Shown one piece after another: positions 51,095 through 59,678 of a stretch of DNA of 64,000 bases (positions are counted from its first letter, which is position 1; each line of letters starts with the position of its first letter). The stretch covers positions 372,001-436,000 of the forward strand of contig JAGTXO010000005.1 of assembly GCA_019448385.1 (NCBI GenBank). The letters run 5' to 3'. Below the pieces are notes generated by a model. That model ran no database searches. It saw only the letters and a list, made by a program, of their open reading frames with translations, and had not been told where the DNA came from. The position numbers were made by a program, and so were the translations under genes. Origin of the DNA: Diacronema lutheri. Taxonomy: Eukaryota > Haptophyta > Pavlovophyceae > Pavlovales > Pavlovaceae.

Positions 51095-52345
51095 ATGGCG
51101 CATCTCCCGCCGATCTCGTCGAGCGCGCTTGCCGCGGAGCCGGCCGCGATCGAGGAGGTGTACCGGAAGCACATGCGCCCCGGCATGCATAACCTCGCGC
51201 CCGGCCTGCCCTACTGGGGCCCGCCCGCGTCCGCAGGCGCCGCGCTCGCCGCGGCCGCGTCGACCGCCGCGTTTGGCGAGCGAGAGCTCCACCGGTATGC
51301 AGACGTGCGCGGCCACGCGCCGCTGCTCGCCGCGATCGAGCGCAAGCTGCGCGTGGACAACGCGATCGATCCCGACGGCCGCCGCGTCCTCGTCACGACC
51401 GGCGCCAACCAGGCGTACGTCCAAGCGCTGCTCGCGACGTGCGCGCCGGGCGACGCGGTGCTCGTGTTTGCGCCCTACTACTTCACGCATGTCGTCTCGA
51501 TGCAGCTGCTCGGTATCCGGCCGCACGTAGTCGCGTGCGATCCGTCAACGCTGCTCCCCGACCCGGCGGCCATCGGCGCCGCCGCGCGCGCCGAGGGCGG
51601 CCGGCTACGCGCGCTCGTGCTGACGAGTCCGGGCAACCCGTCCGGCGCCGTGATCCCCGAACGGCTGCTGAGGGCGCTTGTGCTCGAGGCGATCGCGCAC
51701 GGGCTGTGGGTGATCTCGGACGAGGCGTACGAGCATTTCGTCTTCGATGGCGCCGCGCACTTCTCGCCCGCCGCCGAGCGCGCGTTCAGCGCGCACGTCC
51801 TCAGCCTGTTCACTATGTCCAAATCGTACGGCATGGCCGGGTGGCGCGTCGGATACGTCAGCTACCCGGAGCGGCTCGACGAGGTCATGCTCAAGATCCA
51901 GGACTCCCTGCCCACGCACGCGACGACCCTCGCGCAGGTCATCGCCGCTGCCGCGCTCAGCGACGACGATGACTCGGGCGCGAGCGCGGGCGTCGCATGG
52001 GTGCGCGAGCGCGTCGCGACGCTGCGTGGTGTCCGGCGTGCGGTCTGGGACATCGTGGCGGAGACGCTCGAAGTGGGCGGTGATGCGAAGAGCGTGCGCG
52101 GCGAAGGCGCGCTATACGCCTTCGTCAGGCTGCCGGACGGCGTTTGCGACGAAGACGCGGTCGCGCGGCTTGCCGATGAGTTCTCAGTCCTCGTGCTGCC
52201 CGGCTCGTGCGCGGGCATGGGCGGGCACGTGCGCATCTCGTTCGCGTCGGTCGAGCCGGGTAGCGACGAGGCGGCGGGGGCGCTTGCCGCGCTCCGCGCC
52301 GGCCTTGGAGCCATCGCTTTCGCGAGCAGGGCGCACACTCGCTGA
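51095..52345 (+). CDS. Class I/II PLP-dependent aminotransferase
   Basis: Single exon, 416 aa, standard length. Fold-type I features in order: NLAPGLPYWGPP, YADVRGHAPLLAAIERKL, VTTGANQAYVQALLATCAPG, the Asn of TSPGNPSGAVIPE (about 181), ISDEAYEHFVFDG with the cofactor Asp209 and Tyr212, and the PLP lysine in TMSKSYGMAGWRVGYV (Lys243). The carboxylate-binding Arg lies in GHVRISFA near the C-terminus. It is closest in feel to aspartate- or kynurenine-type aminotransferases; the substrate is not assignable. The ATG at 51095 is preferred because the longer frame to 51002 begins with GTG and codes Arg-rich filler. Its stop lies 27 bp from the convergent neighbour's stop. Confidence 0.85.
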   Translation: MAHLPPISSSALAAEPAAIEEVYRKHMRPGMHNLAPGLPYWGPPASAGAALAAAASTAAFGERELHRYADVRGHAPLLAAIERKLRVDNAIDPDGRRVLVTTGANQAYVQALLATCAPGDAVLVFAPYYFTHVVSMQLLGIRPHVVACDPSTLLPDPAAIGAAARAEGGRLRALVLTSPGNPSGAVIPERLLRALVLEAIAHGLWVISDEAYEHFVFDGAAHFSPAAERAFSAHVLSLFTMSKSYGMAGWRVGYVSYPERLDEVMLKIQDSLPTHATTLAQVIAAAALSDDDDSGASAGVAWVRERVATLRGVRRAVWDIVAETLEVGGDAKSVRGEGALYAFVRLPDGVCDEDAVARLADEFSVLVLPGSCAGMGGHVRISFASVEPGSDEAAGALAALRAGLGAIAFASRAHTR

Positions 52346-52372
52346 AATTCGGTCCGTGATCCCCGTTTTTGC

Positions 52373-54117
52373 TCACTTGAAGCCGCCCGTTCGCACCGAA
52401 GAGCCTGCCGTCATCTCGAGCTGTTTGATGGGCGCCCTCGCCCTCGACATGTCGAGCGCTGGCACAGCGGGCGGGCGGCCGCGAGCCGACCCGGTACTGT
52501 CCAGCGCATTCACGCCGCCAATGCCGCCACCGCCGCCGCCAATCGCGGCGCCTTCGCTTGCCGGTCGGCCGCTGAGTGCGAGCCGCTGCTGCGTCTGCAT
52601 CGTTCGAGTGTTCCAAAAATGGTTTGAACTCGTCTGGAGTCTCTCCCAGTGGGACGGCTTGGGCACGGTGCGCGCAGGCGCAAGCGCGGCGGGGTCCTTG
52701 TCAAAGTAGCCCTTGTTGGTCACAATGTCGTAGCCGTGCGACGTGGCCTCCTGTCCCGCGGCGCGCGCCATTGGCGCCGCATCGGTGCGGCCGGTCAGCG
52801 GATGCGGCGGGCAGCATGGCGGCGGGCAGCATGGCGGCGGGCAGCATGGCGGCGGGCAGCATGGCGGCGGGCAGCATGGCGGCGGGGTGGCGGCCAGCTG
52901 CCGCCGCAGTACGCACCTCGTATCGGTTGTGCGAGGGTCGGTTGAGCGTGCGCGACTGCTGCAGCTCCGCTGCGTCGGCTGCGCGCGCGGTGATTTCGGC
53001 CTCGCGCGCCCATTTGTGCGCTTTTGCGTCGATGACCCGCTGCTCGCGCGCCTTGAAGCGAGCGAAGAGGTCCTCATTGCTCACAGAGAAATTGGTGATC
53101 GAGTAGACGTAGCCCTCGCCCTGCTGGTACGATGGCGGCAGCTTGTTAAATTGCCTAAGTGGCTGCTCCGCCTGCGTGCCAAGGGCAAGCGGCACCCGGG
53201 GTGGGGAGGGGGGGGGGGGGGGGGGGGTTGGAAGTAAAGGTACGGTGCGCTTGTGACGCGCACGGAATGGGCCCGGGGCTCGCGGCGGCCGCTCGCGCGA
53301 CGCCCTGCGGACGGGGCGCAAGCGTAGCGCATGTGCGGCGCGCCCCGAGCGTCTCGCACTGTGCGGCGCTTCCACGCACCTCGATGGCGCGCGTGAGCTG
53401 CTGGGCGCGCGCCTCCTTGTCCGGGTCGTAAAATTTGGACGTCACGACATCATAATCGTGCGTCGCCCAGAAGCGCTCAGCGGCGACGCGGCGCGCGCGC
53501 TCGTGCTCCTCCGCCGTCCGCCGCTCGTGCTCGCGCTTGTACTCGTTGGAGAGCATGTCATACTCGCGCGGTTGCTGCGTGATCGAGCGTAGCTTTGTGT
53601 CCTCGCGTGGTGGCGCGATGCGCGGCCGGTGCTGCGGCGGCGCCCAGTGGTGCTCCTCGACGGAGAGGCCGGAGATGATGTTGAACGGCGCCGTAGAGTC
53701 CATCCCGTGCGCGAGCCGCTGCTCGCGCTTCTGCGTCGGGAACGTGAGGCCGGCCTCAGACTGCGCGTCGGGCAGGCCGGTCCGCCGGAGCGTATGGTTA
53801 ATCACATCATGCGACGAGCGCTCGAAGGCGAGCTGGCGGTCCTTGGCAAGATTGCGCGTGCGCAACGTGTGGGCCGCGTCCCGCTCGCGCGCCACGCGCT
53901 CGCGCCCCTCGTCGCGCCACGCCTGCGTGATCGGGTTGTACTCCGCCTCGCGCCTGCTCATCTCATAGCGCGTCACGCGCGGCGGCTTCGCGTACGCCTC
54001 GTCGGCAAAGGGGCGGTTGATCTGCGAGTGCTTGTAAAAGGCAAGGCTCTCCTGCCAGCTCTGTGGCTCGCGCCCCTCAAAGTCACGGTGCAGCGTCGAC
54101 GCCTCCCAGCCGCCCAT
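52373..54117 (-). CDS. Hypothetical protein with repeated YD-V-T-x-K motif, possibly cytoskeletal
   Basis: Exons 54117-53380, 53171-52917 and 52750-52373, all phase 0, give 456 aa. It is highly charged and tyrosine-containing with no membrane helix. A motif recurs: FWATHDYDVVTSKFYDPDKE in exon 1 and EATSHGYDIVTNKGYFDKDP in exon 3, which supports both introns. Other segments (PREYDMLSNEYKREHERR, DLFARFKAREQRVIDAKAHK) look like the extended helices of flagellar or microtubule inner proteins, but I cannot name the family. Intron 1 contains a poly-G tract (plus strand, about 53206-53227) and intron 2 a five-copy minisatellite. Confidence 0.6.
52811..52885. repeat. 15-bp minisatellite, five copies, intronic
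   Basis: Unit GCAGCATGGCGGCGG repeated five times without visible change. It lies inside intron 2 (52751-52916) of the gene on the minus strand. Translated in the gene's frame it would read PAAML repeats. Identical copies suggest recent expansion. There are no spacers, so it is not a CRISPR array. Confidence 0.9.
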
Positions 54118-54215
54118 GGCGCGCGCGCACGCGGAGGCAGGAAGACGTTATGGTTTGGGTTCCCTCGTGCGAGTTAAGCCTAGACCGACATTTTTTAAGT
54201 GGAGGCGCGATCGCC

Positions 54216-54841
54216 ATGCTTTTCATGGCGCGCATCGCCGCGGGAGTGCTGCCGGCGTCGCCTCTCGCGAGCCGAGGGTACCGGACGGGCAGGTTCACGC
54301 AAAAGATGGGGCGCAGGCACACCAAAGGCCGCGGGGCCAAGTCTTTTGGCTTCCTCACGTCGAAAGGTGCCCGGTCGCCGTGCGCCGCGCCGCCCTTGGC
54401 ACGCCAGACCGCCGCGCTCAGGTCGGTCGCACTGCGCTTTTCACAGTAGCGCGCACGCCGCGCGTGCGCGTGCTGCGCGCGCTGTCCGTCAGGTGCGTTC
54501 GTGCTGACCAAGGCTCCGGAGTACCACGTGCCTGACATGAGCGCGTGCAAGGTAGTCGCGCCGCGGCCAGGCCTTCCAGCGACCCCCCCCCCCCCCCCCC
54601 GCCCCCTTCACGCCATCTCGCCCGCCCGATTTGACCTGACTTCGGCCCCACGGCAGCTGAAGCATCCTTTTTCCCCCCTCCCCCCACCCACCCCCCCCTC
54701 CACCCACCCACCCCCACCCCACCCACCATCTTACGCCACATCGTCCGCCCACTCCGCCGACCGCGCCCCCCTCGGCAGCTGAAGCCGTACGTCTCGTACG
54801 ACACGCAAACGCGTTTGGCGACAGACCCAAAGGCGCCCTAA
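54216..54841 (+). CDS. MRPL41: Mitochondrial ribosomal protein mL41
   Basis: Exons 54216-54366, 54493-54551 and 54779-54841 give 90 aa. Spliced sequence: ...FTQKMGRRHTKGRGAKSFGF LTSKGAFVLTKAPEYHVPDM SACKLKPYVSYDTQTRLATD. This tracks animal mL41 (KGRGAKGIGFLTS...PEFVVPDLTGFKLKPYVSY) and shows that both introns are real. It is part of the large mitoribosomal subunit. The N-terminus (MLFMARIAAGVLPASPLASR) fits a mitochondrial presequence. It is shorter than the animal protein, ending soon after the KPYVSY motif. Its TAA overlaps the stop codon of the gene on the opposite strand. Intron 2 holds C-rich repeats and a second, decoy-like copy of the acceptor. Confidence 0.88.
54580..54728. repeat. 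C-rich low-complexity tracts in mL41 intron 2
   Basis: A pure C run near 54584-54600 and a CCCACC-type repeat from about 54670 to 54728 flank an acceptor-like GGCAGCTGAAGC word at about 54652-54663, which is repeated at the true exon start (54774-54785). Confidence 0.75.
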
Positions 54842-56022
54842 ATCCAGGCCTGGTCAGTCGTTGCGTTCGACTCATCCACCGCCGCGAGAATGGCGGACAA
54901 GCCGCTCGCAAAGCCGCCTCCGCCGTCGTACACGCCGAGGCCCGCGGCCAACTCGGCCGCGTGCGCGTGCCGGCCACACGCGGCCGAGGCGTTGCGCAGC
55001 AGGGCGTGCACGCCCGCCAATTTGCCGTAGCGCTGCTCCAGCAGCACGACACGCGGCATGAGCGCGAGGAAGCCGAGCACGGTGCCATGACGCCTGTCCG
55101 TCACGAGCACGCGCGCTCCGGCGAGCATCCCGAGAGCGGACGCCATCAGCGCGCGCGCAGGGCAGCGGCCGGCCTGTAGGGCGGCGCGCTTGTCCGGCCG
55201 CCTGAGGTGCACCCAGTCACGTCGCAAGAGGCGCAGGTCGGGCCGCCGCACGGCAACAGTGCGCATCAGACGCTCACACATCCCGGTCCGCTCGTCGTCG
55301 TTTCTGCACAGGAAGAGCACCTCGGCATGCGCGGGGCGGGGCGCGAGCAAGGGCCCCAAGTGCAGAGCGACGTCCACGAAGAGCTCATTGCGCACGCTCG
55401 GGAATAGCGCGCGCGCCTTGGAGAGGTGCGCGGGCTCGCGCCACAGCAGCGTCATGCGCGAGGCCGCGTGCGGGTACGTCGCCGCGTTTGACGCAATGCG
55501 TCGCGCGTCCTCGTCCGCGCCCTTGTCGTCCGCGTAAAACATGCTCTGCGGCATGCCGATCACGGTGACGTTGCGCTTGAGGAGCGCTCGCATGAGCTTC
55601 ATGCGTTGCCCGTGCATCCGTTTGTATAGGCTGCCCCAGTTGCCACCTGCTGGCAGCAGCGCGACCGCGAGGTGGGGCATGCGCCCCTCGCGCTCGACGA
55701 GGGCGAAGCAGTTCTCGAGCGTGCGCAGAGCCTGGTTGATCTTGCACTGCACGACGGTGCCGTGGTCCCAGCCGACGCTCGCGAAAAGCGAGAGCTCGCC
55801 CTCGCCGAGCATCGTGTCGCCAAAGTTGCGGATGCACGCCGGGTCGACGAGCAGCACGCTCGCCTCGCCCGGCATGAGGCCAACGCCGTGCAAGAAGGAG
55901 CGGAACATGTCGACCTGGAGCGCGTGCACGTCCTGCAGGCACGCCAGCCGCCGCATGGCATGCGCCGCGTGCAGTGCGGTGCATGCTGTGGTGTGCGCGA
56001 GCAGCGCGAATGCAAAGGCCAT
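54838..56022 (-). CDS. Polysaccharide pyruvyl transferase-family protein
   Basis: 394 aa, single exon, from the ATG at 56022 with a signal-like helix (MAFAFALLAHTTACTALHAA). Family marks: DPACIRNFGDTMLGEGEL, LPAGGNWGSLYKR, VTVIGMPQSMFYADDKG, LLWREPAHLSKARALFP, EVLFLCRNDDER and a closing VLVTDRRHGTVLGFLALMPR then VLLEQRYGKLAG, equivalent to the conserved H-G-x-I...P block. These enzymes add ketal pyruvate to sugars from phosphoenolpyruvate. In algae the family is probably Golgi-located and may decorate scale or surface glycans. The minus-strand stop (54838-54840) overlaps the mL41 stop, so the two 3' UTRs must be antisense. Confidence 0.75.
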   Translation of the reverse strand: MAFAFALLAHTTACTALHAAHAMRRLACLQDVHALQVDMFRSFLHGVGLMPGEASVLLVDPACIRNFGDTMLGEGELSLFASVGWDHGTVVQCKINQALRTLENCFALVEREGRMPHLAVALLPAGGNWGSLYKRMHGQRMKLMRALLKRNVTVIGMPQSMFYADDKGADEDARRIASNAATYPHAASRMTLLWREPAHLSKARALFPSVRNELFVDVALHLGPLLAPRPAHAEVLFLCRNDDERTGMCERLMRTVAVRRPDLRLLRRDWVHLRRPDKRAALQAGRCPARALMASALGMLAGARVLVTDRRHGTVLGFLALMPRVVLLEQRYGKLAGVHALLRNASAACGRHAHAAELAAGLGVYDGGGGFASGLSAILAAVDESNATTDQAWI

Positions 56023-56080
56023 CTTTGTCGCCTTCACCGTTTTTGGACGACGTGTGGCACAGCGTGTGGTCCTCGCTGCG

Positions 56081-56130
56081 GGTGCGCACGAGGTCGTCGC
56101 CCCGAGGTGCGCACGAGGTCGTCGCCCCGA
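56081..56130. repeat. 25-bp direct repeat, two copies
   Basis: GGTGCGCACGAGGTCGTCGC plus CCCGA occurs twice back to back about 60-110 bp upstream of the pyruvyl-transferase-like start. Further upstream, GTTAATGGATAT occurs at 56195-56206 and 56216-56227. Both could be promoter elements or simple slippage. Confidence 0.8.
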
Positions 56131-56788
56131 CCTTGGGTCGCTTCGCGTCCGGAAGGGGCTCCGCGTAGCGCGGCGAGCGAGCGAAAAAGCCAGTGTTAAT
56201 GGATATACTAACGTCGTTAATGGATATGGGGAGCCTTAGATTAAACACTCATTAGCACTTTGTTTGGTTTCAACGTGCGGCTCCGGCGAGCGACGCTGCA
56301 CGTGCGCCGCAGGACGGCGCGCACGCGACGGTCGTGCACGAGCTTATGGCGGAAGGCCTGCGCGAAGTGGCGCAGCGCACGCTTCATCTCTGCCGTGGCG
56401 CCTTTCGCCTCACCGCGCCTCACGGGATGGCGGGGCGTCGGGCCCGCGGGCGACGCATGCAGCTCGGCGTCGCCTAGGGCCTGCACGAGCTCTTCGACGC
56501 CGGGCCATTGTTCTACATCTTTTGCTCGACATATCTACAATTCGCGCAACCCGGGAGCAGATCCTGCGCCACCTGGTGCAAACTGCAACACAGGGTCGGG
56601 TCGAGGGGCGGGGGCCCGATTCTCTGCGCCGCTGCCATCCAGGCTGATCCAGCCCGGCGGGAGCCCGCCCTTGTGGCACTGGGGCCAGCGTCGCGCCGCC
56701 CGGATTCACAGGCCACTCTCTGCGACTCAGTCGGAGTCATCAGCTCAATTTGAAAAGGCGCGCAGAGTTTACGAGCAGGATTCGCATC
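56131..56788. other. Gap before zeaxanthin epoxidase with an open minus-strand tail
   Basis: The minus strand is open from about 56535 to a stop at 56241 and reads DVEQWPGVEELVQALGDAEL ... then EMKRALRHFAQAFRHKLVHD and a basic end (RTLKPNKVLMSV). It looks coding, but an in-frame TAG lies just upstream and no ATG precedes the folded part, so any upstream exon is missing. It could be a short gene with an unseen 5' exon or a remnant. The other part (56536-56788) should hold the epoxidase promoter; no TATA box was seen. Confidence 0.3.
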
Positions 56789-58445
56789 ATGTCGAGGAGG
56801 ACCGGGGGCTTGCTTCTCGTCGGCGTCGCGGCGGCCGCGGCGGTGGCCATGCCGGCGAGCCGCGCGTCGCGTGGTGTGCTGCGCTCGGCCGTGCGGATGT
56901 CCACCGCCGCGCCCGTCGGTGACGCGATCACCGCCGAGCAGCCACTGCGCGTGCTCGTCGCGGGCGGTGGGATTGGCGGGATGATGCTCGGCAAGGCGCT
57001 CAACATGCTCGGTGGCGACCGCGTCCAGGTGCGAGTGCTCGAGCGCGTGCGCGACTTTAAGCTGTTTGGCGGCCCGATCCAGCTTGCGAGCAACGCGCTC
57101 GAGACCGTGAAGCAGATCGACCCCGCACTCTTCAAAAAGATTGAGGCCAAGGCGACGTTCACGGGCAACCGCCAGTGCGGCATCAAGGACGGCATCCGGA
57201 CCGAGTGGTATGCAAAGTTTGATCTGCTCACGCCGGCCGAATCGCGTGGCATGCCGCCAACGTGCGTCGTCGCGCGGCCCGACTTGCAGGCTATCATGCT
57301 CGAAGAGCTTGGCGACAGCGTGACGACAGGCGCGGGCGTTGCGTCGTACGAGCGGAATCCGGTGCAGGGCGTCACGGCCATCATGAACGACGGCTCGCGC
57401 ATCGATGGCGACGTGCTCGTCGGCGCCGACGGCATCTGGTCCTCCGTGCGCGCCAAGATGTACGGCGAGCCGCTCATCCGCGGCCCGGGCGCCACGGCTG
57501 AGTATTCCGGGTACACGGTCTTCGCGGGCGAGTGCTTCTGCGACCCGCCCGACCGCAAGGACACAGGCTACAAGGTGTACATCGGGCCGGAGCAGTACTT
57601 TGTGATCTCGGACATTGGCGGCGGCCAGATGCAGTGGTACGCCTTCGTCGCGCTCAGCGAGGGCTTCGTGCCGCCCACGGACATGCTCTCCTACATCAAG
57701 AAGAGGTGTGTCCGACGCTCCATCGCCTTGCGCTCCGCCCGCGCGCCGCTGCGTATGCGACATGCTTGTCCGCGCCGGCCAAGCCGCGAAGGCAGCGGAG
57801 GGGCATGCCGTCGAATCCGCCACGCGTTTTGAGTGGCCGCGCCCGCGCTGACTGCGTTGCTCGTCCGCCGACCGTCGCGTGCGCGCGAGCAGGTACGCAG
57901 CGTGGAGCCACGAGATCCACTTTGTGCTCGACGCGACCAAGATTGAGGAGGTCGAGCAGCGCGACCTGTACGACCGGCGGCCGATGGTGCTCAAGTCGTG
58001 GGTCGACGGGCCCGTGACGCTGCTCGGCGACGCCATCCACGCGATGATGCCAAACCTCGGGCAGGGCGGTTGCCAGGCGATCGAGGACGCGCACGTGATC
58101 GCGCAGGAGCTGACGTCCGTGCGCACGCGCTCCGAAGTGCCCAACGCGCTCCGCCGGTACTGGGGCCGCCGACTCGTCCGCTCGGCGACCGTGCAGGGCC
58201 TCTCGCGCTTCGCCTCAGACATCATCATCCGTGGGTTCGACACGCCGTGCAAGCTGACGCTCACGCCGGAGCTCAAGCTCGAGAACTTCAACTACGCCGG
58301 CATCGTCACGCGGATGCTCCAGCCGATCCTGCCCATCTTCTTCTGGATTCAGTTCAACTACCTGTACTCGGGCTGGAAGAACGCGCCGGTCCTGCCCGAG
58401 AGCTTCCCGCCAACGCCTGGGCTCAACACGGCGACGGACGAGTGA
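56789..58445 (+). CDS. ZEP: Zeaxanthin epoxidase-like FAD monooxygenase
   Basis: Exons 56789-57705 and 57893-58445 give 489 aa. It would epoxidise zeaxanthin to antheraxanthin and violaxanthin (or diatoxanthin-type pigments) in the plastid xanthophyll cycle. FAD fold: LRVLVAGGGIGGMMLGKALN (about 53-72), FGGPIQLASNALETVKQID, MPPTCVVARPDLQAIMLEEL, DVLVGADGIWSSVRAKMYGE, and GDAIHAMMPNLGQGGCQAIE (351-370) after the junction. Splicing AG|G restores YIKKRYAAWSHEIHF. The leader (MSRRTGGLLLVGVAAAAAVA then MPASRASRGVLRSAVRMS) looks like a bipartite signal/transit peptide. The C-terminal FHA domain of plant ZEP is absent, as in many algal paralogues. Other FAD hydroxylases are possible but less likely. 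Confidence 0.82.
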
Positions 58446-58642
58446 GCGACATCGCCTTTTCTAGGCGCGCGCGCTGGGTGCCAGCACCGTCCGCGCGATG
58501 GGCGCGCTCAGGCGGCCCAAGCGCTGAGCATGGAGCCCTCTCCGCGCGCACGCTCCTAGCGCGCCCCTCCCACTTGATTCTTGACCCGTTCGCGCGACTG
58601 TAGCGCCGTTTTTGACAATCACTTCGACTTCGCACACGCCTT

Positions 58643-59626
58643 TCAACTTGCCGCACCGGCCCGCTTGTCAGGGCAATCGACGCACTTTTTGTCCTTTGGC
58701 CGGCGCGGGTGCAGGCAGCGCTGCTTTGGGCGCTTCCCCGCGCCGGGCTCGGGCTCGCACACGCCGACAATGACCCAGCCTGCGGGCGGCACGCTCGGGT
58801 CGCGCCGCAGCAGCACGCGCTCGTTGAGCGGGAGCGACGCGGGGACGCCGACGGCGCGCGAGGCGATGATCGTGCCGGGCGGCCCCTGCACGGCCGTGTC
58901 GAGCCTGCACACCACGTTGCTCGCACGCAGGCCGCAGACGCGCGCGCGGACGAGCGGCAGCTGCGCCATGTGCGGCTTGGGCAGCGGCGGTTGGATCGAC
59001 TCGCGCTGCGGCGTGATGGGCTGCAGTGCGGCGACGACGGACGTGTGGCCCTTTGCAAGCGCGAGCTCCGCGGGCGTGCGGCCGAGCTTGTTGGCCGCGG
59101 CGACGGCGCCGTGCGCGAGCAGCTGACGGACGATCTCGCTGTGCCCGGCCTCGGCCGCCTTGCTCAGCGCCGACGAGCCGTACTGCGTGTGCACGTTCAC
59201 GTCGATGGCCGGCTGCTGCAGCAGCGCGGCGCACACGTCCACGTGCCCAGACGCGCTCGCGCACATGAGCGCGGTCGAACCAAAGATGTTCTGCGCATTG
59301 AGCACGGGCGCGGGCAAACCGAAGCCAAGCAGCTGGCGCGCGAGCTCGAGGTGCCCGGCGCGCGACGCGAGCGTGAGCGCCGTCGAGCCGTAAGAGTCAG
59401 TCAGGTCGAAGTCGATCGGCTCGCGCGCTGCGGCGAGCTCGGCGAGCATCTCGCGCGCGAGGTCCTCGTCGCCGCGCTTGATGTGCGCGATGAGCGTGCT
59501 CGCGCGCTCCGTGGCTGACGGCACGCTCAGCACCCGCGCGCCGATCAGCGCCCACGATGGCCACGCCGGGCGGCGCGCGACGGCCGGCAGCAGCGCGCAC
59601 ACCGCGCGCGTGCGCATCGCGTTCAT
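58643..59626 (-). CDS. Ankyrin-repeat protein
   Basis: 327 aa from the ATG at 59626. A leader MNAMRTRAVCALLPAVARRP may be organelle-targeting. Four to five ankyrin repeats fill about residues 70-205: YGSTALTLASRAGHLELARQ, FGSTALMCASASGHVDVCAA, YGSSALSKAAEAGHSEIVRQ, LGRTPAELALAKGHTSVVAA. The C-terminal third has a beta-like segment (PPGTIIASRAVGVPASLPLN) and ends with a small Cys-containing basic motif (QRCLHPRRPKDKKCVDCPDK) that might bind metal. A protein-interaction role is inferred. An in-frame ATG at 59680 exists, but the extra residues come from AT-rich leader DNA and would overlap the divergent gene's start. Confidence 0.7.
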   Translation of the reverse strand: MNAMRTRAVCALLPAVARRPAWPSWALIGARVLSVPSATERASTLIAHIKRGDEDLAREMLAELAAAREPIDFDLTDSYGSTALTLASRAGHLELARQLLGFGLPAPVLNAQNIFGSTALMCASASGHVDVCAALLQQPAIDVNVHTQYGSSALSKAAEAGHSEIVRQLLAHGAVAAANKLGRTPAELALAKGHTSVVAALQPITPQRESIQPPLPKPHMAQLPLVRARVCGLRASNVVCRLDTAVQGPPGTIIASRAVGVPASLPLNERVLLRRDPSVPPAGWVIVGVCEPEPGAGKRPKQRCLHPRRPKDKKCVDCPDKRAGAAS

Positions 59627-59678
59627 TACTATTGGGACTCTCAACTTTTTACTTTTGGGGGCTTTTAAAAAAATCGCC

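Noticed and set aside
52811-52885. CRISPR-like array
   Set aside because: Units are contiguous 15-mers without spacers, in a eukaryotic intron.
57706-57892. Read-through of zeaxanthin epoxidase past 57705 in the same frame
   Set aside because: It gives an Arg-rich tail and a stop, whereas splicing restores the conserved GDAIHAMMPNLGQGG half.
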